Positions 27,681 through 35,058 of a stretch of 64,000 nucleotides of DNA are shown here, piece by piece (the first letter of the stretch is position 1; every line of letters begins with the position of its first letter). The notes below the pieces were generated by a model, which had not been told where the DNA came from, did no database searches, and was given only the letters and a program-made list of their open reading frames with translations. The stretch lies in the NCBI GenBank assembly GCA_964450685.1, contig CAYVDN010000007.1, forward strand, positions 30,647-94,646, written 5' to 3'. The DNA comes from JBAOHV01 sp964450685. Its GTDB lineage: Bacteria; Actinomycetota; Acidimicrobiia; Acidimicrobiales; Microtrichaceae. The position numbers and the translations under genes were made by a program.

Positions 27681-28214
27681 GTGGTGCGACGAAGCCGAGG
27701 CGATGACGCCTTCCGGGAGTTCTACGAGCGGATGCAGCCCCGTGCCGTCTCGGTGGCGCGCCGCCTTGTCGGCAATCCTGCGACTGCCGAAGACCTTGCG
27801 GGCGAGGCGTTCGCACGTGCCTACGCCCGCTGGTCCAAGGTCAGCGTCCACCCCAACCCCGACGCCTGGGTGCTGCGGGTCGTCGGGAACCTCGCCGTGG
27901 ACCACGTCCGCCGCGAGGCCCGCCGTCCCGACCTGCGCGACGAGAGCGTCGCGGGCGACAACGCGGGAGACGGCGCGGCACTCCGGGTCGATCTGGCACG
28001 GGCGCTGCACCGACTATCGGGGAGACAACAAGAGGTGCTGGTGATGCGCTATCTGATCGACCTGACCGAGGAGGACGTGGCTGTGTCGCTCGGTATGACG
28101 ACCGGGTCGGTGAAGACCCACTTGCACCGTGCGACCACCAAGCTGCGGTCCGAACTCGCCGACGTCGACCTGACAGCAGGAACACCAACTGGTTCGGGGG
28201 TGAGTGATGTCTGA
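27681..28214 (+). CDS. ECF-type RNA polymerase sigma factor
   Basis: A 177-residue ECF sigma factor. Region 2 (FREFYERMQPRAVSVARRL, then AEDLAGEAFARAYARW) recognises the -10 element, and region 4 (LSGRQQEVLVMRYLIDLTEEDVAVSLGMTTGSVKTHLHRA) is a helix-turn-helix for the -35. GTG 27681 follows GGGAG closely and removes a non-conserved N-terminal extension that an upstream TTG would add; GTG 27684 is possible. The stop overlaps the start of the following membrane protein gene, which is its likely partner. Confidence 0.85.
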   Translation: MVRRSRGDDAFREFYERMQPRAVSVARRLVGNPATAEDLAGEAFARAYARWSKVSVHPNPDAWVLRVVGNLAVDHVRREARRPDLRDESVAGDNAGDGAALRVDLARALHRLSGRQQEVLVMRYLIDLTEEDVAVSLGMTTGSVKTHLHRATTKLRSELADVDLTAGTPTGSGVSDV

Positions 28215-28935
28215 GCGCAACTCGCAGTCCTTCCCGCCTGTGGGCGACCCCGACCGGCTGGACGCGATCGTCCGGCGTGGCCGCTCCCTGCGCCGACGCC
28301 GCCAACTCGGCGCGGCGGGCGCCGGCCTGGGTGGCACCCTGGCGGTGGTGCTCGCGGTGACTCTGGCGCTGGGCAGCGGCGGCGGCTCGACCGATCCGGA
28401 CATCGTCGCCGACGACCCGACGTCGTCGACCACCACCACGACCACCACCCTGCCGCCCATGCCCTCGACGCTGACCGTCACCGTCGAGTCCGGCTCCCCT
28501 GCGACGATCGTCGTGGCTGACCCCGCCCAGCCTGCAGGGTCGACCACCACCCAGTGCGTGACCGTGACCCTCTACGGGCCCACCACCGACACCGGCGACC
28601 CGGCAGCCGCACCGTTCGCTGGTGAGGGCACGGCCTGCGCGCCGGGTTCGTCGCTGAACGGCACCGGTGTGGTGGACATCAGGCCGGCCGGACCTCAGCT
28701 CGTCCAGATCGGCTGTGCAGCGGTGGTCAAGTCTCCGCCTCCGGCAGATGTCGCCAGCGATGCCGTAGCGCCGGGGCGCACCACCTTCCGCCTGTCCGCA
28801 CCCGACCTGGCGGCAGGTGAGTACACGGTCGATGCCTCCGCGGTGTCGGGTCTTGGCGACGGCTGCGACCCCGAACAGCCGGGCTTCGAGCGGGAGAACT
28901 CCGCCACCGGATCCGGCTCCGTCCTTCTGCCCTGA
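28207..28935 (+). CDS. Single-pass membrane protein, candidate anti-sigma partner
   Basis: A 242-residue protein with a cytosolic basic N-terminus (RLDAIVRRGRSLRRRRQ), one membrane helix at about residues 36-58, a Thr/Ser-rich stalk (TTTTTTTLPP) and a periplasmic-side or exported domain of about 170 residues with several cysteines. The ATG overlaps the sigma-factor stop by 8 bp, so the two are translated together. Position and topology suggest it anchors or controls the sigma factor, but no anti-sigma zinc motif is visible. Function is inferred. Confidence 0.65.
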   Translation: MSERNSQSFPPVGDPDRLDAIVRRGRSLRRRRQLGAAGAGLGGTLAVVLAVTLALGSGGGSTDPDIVADDPTSSTTTTTTTLPPMPSTLTVTVESGSPATIVVADPAQPAGSTTTQCVTVTLYGPTTDTGDPAAAPFAGEGTACAPGSSLNGTGVVDIRPAGPQLVQIGCAAVVKSPPPADVASDAVAPGRTTFRLSAPDLAAGEYTVDASAVSGLGDGCDPEQPGFERENSATGSGSVLLP

Positions 28936-28974
28936 CCGTTCTGGGGTCCTCCGACCTCTGCCAGAATTGGGGGC

Positions 28975-30342
28975 GTGAAGCCCATCGGCGGCCTCTGGCG
29001 AGCCATCTCCGAGACGGCATGGTCCGGCGCACTCGACGTGGCCGGCAGCTGGGCCGACCGGGTGGACCGCTCGACCGGCGAGGGCTCCGACGTACGGACA
29101 GGACCCGGCCCGGGACTGCCGGCGACCCTGTGGGCCGGAGCCAAGGCGTCGGCGGGAATTGCGACGATGCCGGTCACGCTTCCCGCGCTCACACTCGCCG
29201 CACTCGGATCAGCCCGGCGAATCGGTGACCGCATCGACGCGTTTCCCGACCACCTGCTGTCGATCAGCAACGGCTCTGGTCCCGTGCTGCCCGGACCCCG
29301 CACCACGTCGCTGTCGTCCGAGCACCGCTTCCTGATCACATCCGATCTCCACCGCTGCATCGCTGGACGCCTCGACTGGCCGCGCCGCCAGGGAGTCAAG
29401 GAGCTGTACGCCGAGGTGCTCGTCGGCTACGCGCAGGACGGCTGGCACCTGGTGGAGAACGGCGATGTCGAGGACTTCTGGATGGTCGGCGGGTCGACGT
29501 GGGGAGCGGTCTACGACGTCGCGTACCTGACCGGCGCAACCGTCGGCACGCGCCGGGTCGAGGCGCGCCGGAGGCTGCTGGGCGAGCACCTGTCGAGGAT
29601 CGTCGCCAACAACGCCGACATCTACCGGGTGCTGCGCGAAGGCTTCGCTGTAGACGGCCGGTACCACCGCACGATGGGCAACCACGACGACGTGTACGCG
29701 GACGAGGTGATGGTCGAACGCCTGGCCGAGCACGTGGGCGGGGTCGAGGTGTCCGACACGATCCTGCTGCGCGGCGGCGAGCGTGACACCGCGTCGGTGC
29801 CCTCGATCGATTCCGTCGACGCGGTCGTCGCCCACGGTCACCTGACGGACTCGTGGAACGGACACGACGTCGCCGCGCTGGGACGTGCAGTCACCTGGTT
29901 GGCGACTGGGCTCGACGACCTGCCACGCGGCGGTCGCAGCAACGGGCTGCCCGACCCGTCCGCCGTCGACAGGCTGCTGACGCGTGGTGCGGCGAACCGC
30001 CTGATCGCGGTCGACCCACGGCTGGGCGGCAACCGGCGTCTGGACAGCCTCGACGAGGTCCGCCTGTTCGAACGTCTCGACGAAAGGGCACCCGAGGGCG
30101 GGTGGCCGTGGCTGATCCACGGCCACACCCACTTCCCGATGCTGTCACCGCTGGACCCAGCCGACCGGCCGGTCCGCTACGCGAACTCCGGCTGCGGTGT
30201 GCTGCGCGGCGGTTTCACGGCGCTGGAGTGGGACCCGACCGAACCGGACCATCCGCTCCGACTGGTCCTGTGGCACATGGAAGGAACTCGCCCCACGCGA
30301 ACCGAGCTCGTGCCCGACGGCGAGGTCCTCGTCGCCGGCTGA
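28975..30342 (+). CDS. Calcineurin-like metallophosphoesterase
   Basis: A 455-residue protein with the metallophosphatase motifs in order: SDLH (about residue 122), GDVED, GNHDD, a VAHGHL segment, and GHTHFP near residue 383. These bind two metal ions. The first 100 residues are a less conserved N-terminal region. Substrate is unknown; relatives hydrolyse phosphomonoesters or diesters. GTG 28975 is used. It is convergent with dut. Confidence 0.85.
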   Translation: MKPIGGLWRAISETAWSGALDVAGSWADRVDRSTGEGSDVRTGPGPGLPATLWAGAKASAGIATMPVTLPALTLAALGSARRIGDRIDAFPDHLLSISNGSGPVLPGPRTTSLSSEHRFLITSDLHRCIAGRLDWPRRQGVKELYAEVLVGYAQDGWHLVENGDVEDFWMVGGSTWGAVYDVAYLTGATVGTRRVEARRRLLGEHLSRIVANNADIYRVLREGFAVDGRYHRTMGNHDDVYADEVMVERLAEHVGGVEVSDTILLRGGERDTASVPSIDSVDAVVAHGHLTDSWNGHDVAALGRAVTWLATGLDDLPRGGRSNGLPDPSAVDRLLTRGAANRLIAVDPRLGGNRRLDSLDEVRLFERLDERAPEGGWPWLIHGHTHFPMLSPLDPADRPVRYANSGCGVLRGGFTALEWDPTEPDHPLRLVLWHMEGTRPTRTELVPDGEVLVAG

Positions 30343-30374
30343 CCCTCTGTCTGTCGGCCTGACGGGCGAACGGT

Positions 30375-30812
30375 TCAGCGTCCGGTGTGGCCGAACCCTC
30401 CGTGGCCCCGCTCGGTCTCGTCCAGCTCGTCGACCTCGACGAAGTCGACGTGCTCGACCGCCTGGATCACCAGTTGGGCGATCCGCTCGCCTCGTTCGAC
30501 GACGAACGCCTCGACCGGATCGGTGTTGATCAGCAGCACCTTCAGCTCGCCGCGGTAGTCGGAGTCGATCAGGCCGGGGGTGTTGAGACACGTCACCCCG
30601 TGGGTGAGTGCCAGGCCGCTGCGCGGCTGGATGAACCCGGCGTAGCCGCGCGGGATGGCGACCGCGATGCCGGTCGGAACGAGTGCCCGACCGCCGCCGG
30701 GTCCGAGCGTCACAGCCTCGGTCGCCCGCAGGTCGACGCCCGCGTCGCCTGGCTTGGCGTACTCCGGCAGGGGCAGATCGGGGTCGAGTCGGCGAACTGG
30801 CAGCTGGAGCAC
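30375..30812 (-). CDS. dut: Deoxyuridine 5'-triphosphate nucleotidohydrolase (dUTPase)
   Basis: A 145-residue homotrimeric dUTPase that hydrolyses dUTP to dUMP and pyrophosphate, keeping uracil out of DNA. All five motifs are present: PGDAGVDLRA, PRSGLA, GLIDSDYRGE, ERIAQLVI and the C-terminal glycine-rich RGHGGFGHTG. GTG 30812 gives the family's usual length. It is divergent from orn with 60 bp between. Confidence 0.96.
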   Translation of the reverse strand: MLQLPVRRLDPDLPLPEYAKPGDAGVDLRATEAVTLGPGGGRALVPTGIAVAIPRGYAGFIQPRSGLALTHGVTCLNTPGLIDSDYRGELKVLLINTDPVEAFVVERGERIAQLVIQAVEHVDFVEVDELDETERGHGGFGHTGR

Positions 30813-30872
30813 GCAGCGAGGATAGCTGGCGACGTGTACACCTCCGGCGGGCGCGCCCCGTAGCCTGACCGT

Positions 30873-31403
30873 GTGCTTGCCTGGATGGATCTCGAGATGA
30901 CCGGCCTGGACCCAGCGAAGGACGTGATCGTCGAGATGGCGACGCTGATCACCGACGACGAGCTGAACATCGTCGCCGAGGGGCCCGACCTGGTCGTGCA
31001 CGCCGATGAGGACCAGCTCGCCGGGATGGACCCTGTCGTCGTCGACATGCACACCCGCAGCGGGCTGCTCGAGCAGATCCGTGCGTCGACGATCGCGTTG
31101 GACGACGCTGGCGCGGCGACGCTCGAGTTCATCAAGCAGCACATCCCCGAGCCGCGCACGGTGCCGCTGTGCGGCAACTCGATCGGCATGGACCGGCGGT
31201 TCCTGGCCGTGTACCTACCTGCGATCGAGGAGCATCTGCACTACCGGTCGATCGACGTGTCGACGATCAAGGAGCTGGCCCGGCGCTGGTACCCGGCCGA
31301 TCTGTCCGGGCTCCACAAGTCCCAGTCGGCGCACAGGGCGATGGACGACATCCGCCAGTCGGTCGAGGAGTTGCGTTACTGGCGAGAGAAGGTCTTCCGC
31401 TGA
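30873..31403 (+). CDS. orn: Oligoribonuclease
   Basis: A 176-residue DEDDh 3'-5' exonuclease that degrades RNA di- to pentanucleotides. Catalytic Asp6 and Glu8 sit in WMDLEMTGLD; the later Asp and the His-x4-Asp pair are in SIDVSTIKEL and SAHRAMDDI. The length fits the family. A GTG start lies at 30873, with another GTG two bases earlier. Its stop overlaps the unusual start of the MBL hydrolase gene, suggesting coupled translation. Confidence 0.96.
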   Translation: MLAWMDLEMTGLDPAKDVIVEMATLITDDELNIVAEGPDLVVHADEDQLAGMDPVVVDMHTRSGLLEQIRASTIALDDAGAATLEFIKQHIPEPRTVPLCGNSIGMDRRFLAVYLPAIEEHLHYRSIDVSTIKELARRWYPADLSGLHKSQSAHRAMDDIRQSVEELRYWREKVFR

Positions 31404-32515
31404 AACAGGAACAGCTGCCCGCCGAGGACGACGCGACGGAGGTCGCGCCCGGGGTCGTGCGCGTCCAGCTTCCGATCATGCTGCCGGGGCTGGGCCATGT
31501 GAACTGCTACGTGCTCGAGGACGACCGGGGCGTCACGCTGATCGACCCCGGTCTGCCGGGGCCCGACTCCCACCACGAGCTGACCACCCGACTCGCTCGG
31601 GCCGGCTTCCCCGTCGAGCGGGTGCACACGGTTCTCGTCACCCACTCCCACCCGGACCACTTCGGTGGTGCAGGGCGACTGAAGGTCGAGCAGCGCTGCG
31701 ATGTCGTCGCGCACGAGCAGTTCTCGACCCCATTCGACCGGGCCGAGAAGGAGCACGCGGCCGCGTTCCTGCTCGACGGCGACCTGGACGAACTGGTCGA
31801 CGTCGCCACCGAGGAGCCTGCCCGCGTCCTGACGTTACGCGAGGCGTTGTTCGGCGACGGGGAGATCCCCGAGGTGCCGGCCAGGCTGACCCCGTGGGGC
31901 GGCGAGGGGTTCCGACCGAGCGTCGAGGAGATCGAGCACATCCGTACCTGGGACCGGCTCTCCAAGGAGGGGCTGCTGTCGCTGGACCCGACCGTGAAGG
32001 TGCAGGACGAGCAGGTTCTGGTTCTGGGAGGGCGAGAGTGGGTCGTGGTCCACACCCCGGGTCACACCGGTGACCACGTGTGCCTGTTCGATCCCGAACA
32101 CGGCACGTTGCTCTCGGGTGACCACGTGCTGCCGAGCATCACCCCGCACATCTCGGGCATGACCGAAGCACCGGACTCGCTCGCGCAGTTCTTCGCAGCA
32201 CTGCGCCGTGTCGCGGCTATCGACGGGGTCACCAAGGTGCTGCCCGCGCACGGCCTGCCGTTCGAGGACCTGGCAGGCCGCGTGGACGAGATCATCGAGC
32301 ACCACCACGAACGCCTGGATCTGTTGTACGGGATCGCCACCGAGCTCGAGGACGCCGACGTGCGCAGCTATTCGCACCGGCTCTTCCGGGAGCGGTCGTG
32401 GGGGCCGATGGCCGAGTCCGAGACGTACGCCCACCTGGAGCACCTGCGGCTGGCCGGTCGGCTCCGTGGCCAGCGTAGGGACGGTCAGCTGCACTACTCA
32501 CCGATCGACGAGTAG
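31400..32515 (+). CDS. MBL-fold metallohydrolase with probable CTG start
   Basis: A 371-residue metallo-beta-lactamase fold enzyme with HSHPDHFGG (the HxHxDH zinc motif), HTPGHTGDH and a GDHVLPS segment, plus a C-terminal winged-helix-like extension as in LACTB2-type and hydroxyacylglutathione hydrolase-like members. The substrate is unknown. No ATG, GTG or TTG gives a full N-terminus. The codon at 31400 is CTG, overlapping the orn stop as CTGA, with GAGAAGG ending 7 bases upstream. GTG 31457 would remove 19 residues. Confidence 0.82.
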   Translation: MKQEQLPAEDDATEVAPGVVRVQLPIMLPGLGHVNCYVLEDDRGVTLIDPGLPGPDSHHELTTRLARAGFPVERVHTVLVTHSHPDHFGGAGRLKVEQRCDVVAHEQFSTPFDRAEKEHAAAFLLDGDLDELVDVATEEPARVLTLREALFGDGEIPEVPARLTPWGGEGFRPSVEEIEHIRTWDRLSKEGLLSLDPTVKVQDEQVLVLGGREWVVVHTPGHTGDHVCLFDPEHGTLLSGDHVLPSITPHISGMTEAPDSLAQFFAALRRVAAIDGVTKVLPAHGLPFEDLAGRVDEIIEHHHERLDLLYGIATELEDADVRSYSHRLFRERSWGPMAESETYAHLEHLRLAGRLRGQRRDGQLHYSPIDE

Positions 32516-32554
32516 TGCAGCCCATCAGCGGACGAGACTGCACGAACAATCCCG

Positions 32555-32593
32555 AATAATCCCTTGACGCCACACCCGGGCGACTGCTTACGT
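32555..32593 (+). promoter_or_regulatory. WhiB7-type promoter ahead of the whiB7 leader
   Basis: TTGACG (32564-32569) is a good -35 element. An AT-rich AATAAT (32555-32560) sits three bases before it, the position where WhiB7 AT-hook proteins bind next to sigma-A. The -10 region would be around CTTACGT at 32587-32593, a weak match. In known systems whiB7 activates its own gene through this arrangement. The assignment is from position and composition only. Confidence 0.45.
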
Positions 32594-32635
32594 CGTACGA
32601 ACGGCATCCCCGCCGCACCAGGAGCGCCACACACC

Positions 32636-32824
32636 ATGAGCACCACGACGCAGACACATCGGAGCGCCACATGGCGCACCGACGCGCGCCTGCGCTCCCG
32701 TGCCGCGGTGGTGGGTTCGATCTCCTCCACCTGCATCAACGGGAACAACGGCATGAAGCCATCCGTCACCGAGGTGACGATTGCGCACTTCGTGCCGACC
32801 CGACGGGGAGCCCCTCCGCTGTAG
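32636..32824 (+). CDS. Putative upstream ORF in the whiB7 leader
   Basis: A 62-codon ORF starting at ATG 32636 with AGGAG 11 bases upstream and ending 129 bp before whiB7. The peptide starts MSTTTQTHRSATWR and has no recognisable family. It lies where whiB7 and wblC genes of other actinobacteria carry regulatory upstream ORFs. Codons 55-57 contain one side of the alternative pairing with the downstream terminator. A second ATG at 32671, in another frame and after a repeated GGAGCGCCAC, could also serve. Confidence 0.5.
   Translation: MSTTTQTHRSATWRTDARLRSRAAVVGSISSTCINGNNGMKPSVTEVTIAHFVPTRRGAPPL
32799..32806 (+). promoter_or_regulatory. Candidate antiterminator segment in the whiB7 leader
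   Basis: CCCGACGG at 32799-32806 is the exact reverse complement of CCGTCGGG at 32858-32865, which is the 5' arm of the downstream terminator. The two pairings exclude each other. The segment lies in the last codons of the upstream ORF, so translation there could decide which structure forms. This is sequence complementarity; function is inferred from the known whiB7/wblC attenuators. Confidence 0.5.
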
Positions 32825-32856
32825 CCCTCCAGCTCAGCGAGCAAGGTCTCCACACA

Positions 32857-32885
32857 GCCGTCGGGATTCCATCCCGGCGGCTTTT
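32857..32885 (+). terminator. Intrinsic terminator in the whiB7 leader
   Basis: GCCGTCGGGAT (32857-32867) and ATCCCGGCGGC (32871-32881) form an 11-bp stem with one G-T pair and a three-base TCC loop, followed directly by TTTT. It lies 33 bp after the upstream ORF and 68 bp before the whiB7 ATG, in the same direction, so it would stop transcription before the gene unless disrupted. Confidence 0.75.
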
Positions 32886-32953
32886 CGCGTCGCCCGCCCA
32901 CATCCACCCACCCAACCGCCGACGAAACACGACCTGAACGAAGGGGAACCCAG

Positions 32954-33322
32954 ATGACCACCATCGAACGACTCGACCTGACCCTCGCATCCGACCTGGG
33001 CCTGGGCGCCGACGACACCTGGATGGCCCACTCGGGATGCCGTGACCTGGACACCGCGCTGTTCTTCTCGGACGAGCTCGACGACATCGCCGAGGCCAAA
33101 CGGGCCTGTCTGGCCTGTCCCGTCAGGGCTCGATGTCTGGACGCCGCGGTCGACCGCGGCGAGCAGTACGGCGTGTGGGGAGGACACCTGTTCGTCGCCG
33201 GACGGATCGTCCTGTCCAAGCGCCGCAGGGGTCGCCCTCCGAAGGTCGCCCGACCGGGCGACACCCTTCCCGAGGTCGAGGTGCCCGACATCTACCGACC
33301 TCTGGTCGTGGCCGGCGTCTGA
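32954..33322 (+). CDS. whiB7: WhiB7/WblC-type iron-sulfur transcription activator
   Basis: A 122-residue Wbl protein with four 4Fe-4S ligands at Cys29, Cys52, Cys55 and Cys61, then GVWGG (73-77) for sigma-A contact and the AT-hook RRRGRPPK (90-97). The RGRP AT-hook is the mark of the WhiB7/WblC branch, which activates drug-resistance genes after ribosome inhibition. The ATG has AAGGGG upstream. A 360-bp leader with an upstream ORF and terminator precedes it, as in characterised whiB7 genes. A C-terminal tail of 25 residues follows the hook. Confidence 0.85.
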   Translation: MTTIERLDLTLASDLGLGADDTWMAHSGCRDLDTALFFSDELDDIAEAKRACLACPVRARCLDAAVDRGEQYGVWGGHLFVAGRIVLSKRRRGRPPKVARPGDTLPEVEVPDIYRPLVVAGV

Positions 33323-33377
33323 GTGTCCGGCGGTCAGCAACGCTCGCCGACCTGACCGCTGAGACCCGGCTCGATAC

Positions 33378-33408
33378 GGTGGGGGGACCGGGTTCCCGGC
33401 CCCCCACC
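33378..33408 (+). terminator. Strong hairpin between whiB7 and the TlpA-like gene
   Basis: GGTGGGGGG-A-CCGGG (33378-33392) pairs with CCCGG-CCCCCCACC (33395-33408), giving a 14-bp stem with one bulged A and a tiny TT loop. No T-run follows. It ends 12 bp before the ATG of the TlpA-like gene, so it may end the whiB7 transcript or structure the 5' end of the next one. Confidence 0.55.
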
Positions 33409-33420
33409 CGGTTCTCCCCA

Positions 33421-34089
33421 ATGCCCGACCCCCAAGACATCGACCAACAGGACGGCGCTGCCACCCGCAGGAGCCGCGCCGCGAAGGTGTTCGGCATCGG
33501 GCCGCTCGGGTTCTTCCTGATCACCGCGGTTGCCCTCCTGGCAGCTTTCACCGCCGGCCGCCTGGCGTTGGAATGGCTGGACGAGGATCCGGTCGACATC
33601 CAGGAGATGCTCGACGACTCGACCAAGGCACCGCTCGTGGTCGACACCGAAGCCCGCGTCGAGATCGGTCAACCGGCACCTAGCGTGCGCCTGGACTACC
33701 TGGACGGCACCAGCCAGGAGCTCAACGAGGTGGCAGGCGTCGGCACCCCGGTGCTGCTCAACTTCTGGTCGTCCACCTGCATCCCATGCCTGAAGGAGAT
33801 GCCGGCGCTCGAGGAGGTCAGCCAGGAGCTCGACGGTGCCGTGACTTTCATAGGTGTCGACGTGACCGACACCGCCGAAGCCGGCCGCGAGATGGTCGAC
33901 CGAACCGGGGTGACGTACCCCAATGCCCGCGACCCCCGCGGCGAGATCTTCGCCGTCTACGGCGGGCTGGCGTTGCCACGTACGGTGCTGATCGACGCCG
34001 ACGGTGTCGTCGTCGCCACCCACTCGGGCGAGCTGGATTCAGACGAGATCCGTTCCCTGCTCGAAGAGAACGGCATGCTCCCCGGATGA
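33421..34089 (+). CDS. TlpA/ResA-like membrane-anchored thioredoxin
   Basis: A 222-residue protein with an N-terminal membrane anchor (about residues 32-50) and an exported thioredoxin-like domain (about 78-218). The redox site is CIPC (Cys120 and Cys123), within FWSSTCIPCLKEMP, and a cis-Pro loop LALPRTVLI follows near residue 188. Relatives reduce apocytochrome c or other exported thiols. The next gene overlaps its stop (ATGA) and encodes the matching electron donor CcdA, so they form a reducing pair. Confidence 0.88.
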   Translation: MPDPQDIDQQDGAATRRSRAAKVFGIGPLGFFLITAVALLAAFTAGRLALEWLDEDPVDIQEMLDDSTKAPLVVDTEARVEIGQPAPSVRLDYLDGTSQELNEVAGVGTPVLLNFWSSTCIPCLKEMPALEEVSQELDGAVTFIGVDVTDTAEAGREMVDRTGVTYPNARDPRGEIFAVYGGLALPRTVLIDADGVVVATHSGELDSDEIRSLLEENGMLPG

Positions 34090-34973
34090 ACGCGAACCTG
34101 GCGCTCGCGTTCTCGGCAGGGATGGTGGCCACCATCAACCCCTGCGGATTCGCGATGCTGCCCGCCTACCTGTCGTACTTCCTTGGCCTCGAAGGGCAAC
34201 AGACGAGCACCGACGCAGAAGGTGTCTCTCACGCTCCCACCGCTCCCGTGCCCCAGGCGCTGCGGGTATCGGCCGCGGTCACCGCTGGCTTCCTGGTGGT
34301 CTTCGGCATTCTCGGAGTCGCGTGGTCGTCGGTCTCGGGGTTGATCGGCACACGGCTGCCGTACGTCACGATCGTCATCGGGCTGGCCCTGGTCGTGCTC
34401 GGCATCGCCATGCTGCGAGGGTTCGAACCGGCGGTGTCGCTACCGAAACTGCAGCTCGACTCGAACCGCCGCGAGCTCGGCTCGATGTTCCTGTACGGAA
34501 TCTCGTACGCGGTCGCCTCGCTCAGCTGCACCATCCCGATCTTCGTGGCGATCGTGTCGACCACCCTCAAACAGGAGAGCTTCGTCGCCGGGGTCGCCAC
34601 GTTCGTCGCCTACGGGCTGGGCATGGGTATGACGCTCGCGGTGCTGACCCTGGCGGTCGCGCTCGCCCGCTCGGGCATCGTGCGGACGTTCCGGCGGGTG
34701 CTGCCGTACATGAACCGGATCTCCGGGGTGTTCCTGATCATCGCGGGAACGTTCGTCAGCTACTACGCCTGGGTGTCGATCCAGGAGCTCCGTTCCGGCG
34801 ACGGCTCCGCCATCGTCGACTGGACCTACGACGTCCAGAACTCGCTCACCGCCTGGGTGGAACGGGTCGGCGCCGGGCGCCTGGCGGCGGGCGCAGCGAT
34901 CGTCATAGTCGCGGCGATCGCCATCACCTGGGTCGCCCGCTCCGGCTCCGACGAGTCGACCACCGACAGCTGA
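34086..34973 (+). CDS. CcdA/DsbD-type transmembrane electron carrier
   Basis: A 295-residue membrane protein with six or seven helices. The conserved NPCGFAMLPAYLSYFLG near the N-terminus and SLSCTIPIF in the middle provide the two redox cysteines that carry electrons from cytosolic thioredoxin to exported partners. The ATG overlaps the stop of the TlpA-like gene. It likely supplies reductant to that protein, for cytochrome c maturation or the di-heme protein elsewhere in the genome. Confidence 0.88.
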   Translation: MNANLALAFSAGMVATINPCGFAMLPAYLSYFLGLEGQQTSTDAEGVSHAPTAPVPQALRVSAAVTAGFLVVFGILGVAWSSVSGLIGTRLPYVTIVIGLALVVLGIAMLRGFEPAVSLPKLQLDSNRRELGSMFLYGISYAVASLSCTIPIFVAIVSTTLKQESFVAGVATFVAYGLGMGMTLAVLTLAVALARSGIVRTFRRVLPYMNRISGVFLIIAGTFVSYYAWVSIQELRSGDGSAIVDWTYDVQNSLTAWVERVGAGRLAAGAAIVIVAAIAITWVARSGSDESTTDS

Positions 34974-35058
34974 GCTGGGCCGCCAGGTCACCGGGGTGCT
35001 GAACGACACAGGCCGTCGCTGAGGGCCCCGACCCGGCGGCGGTCTAGCTTGAGCGATC

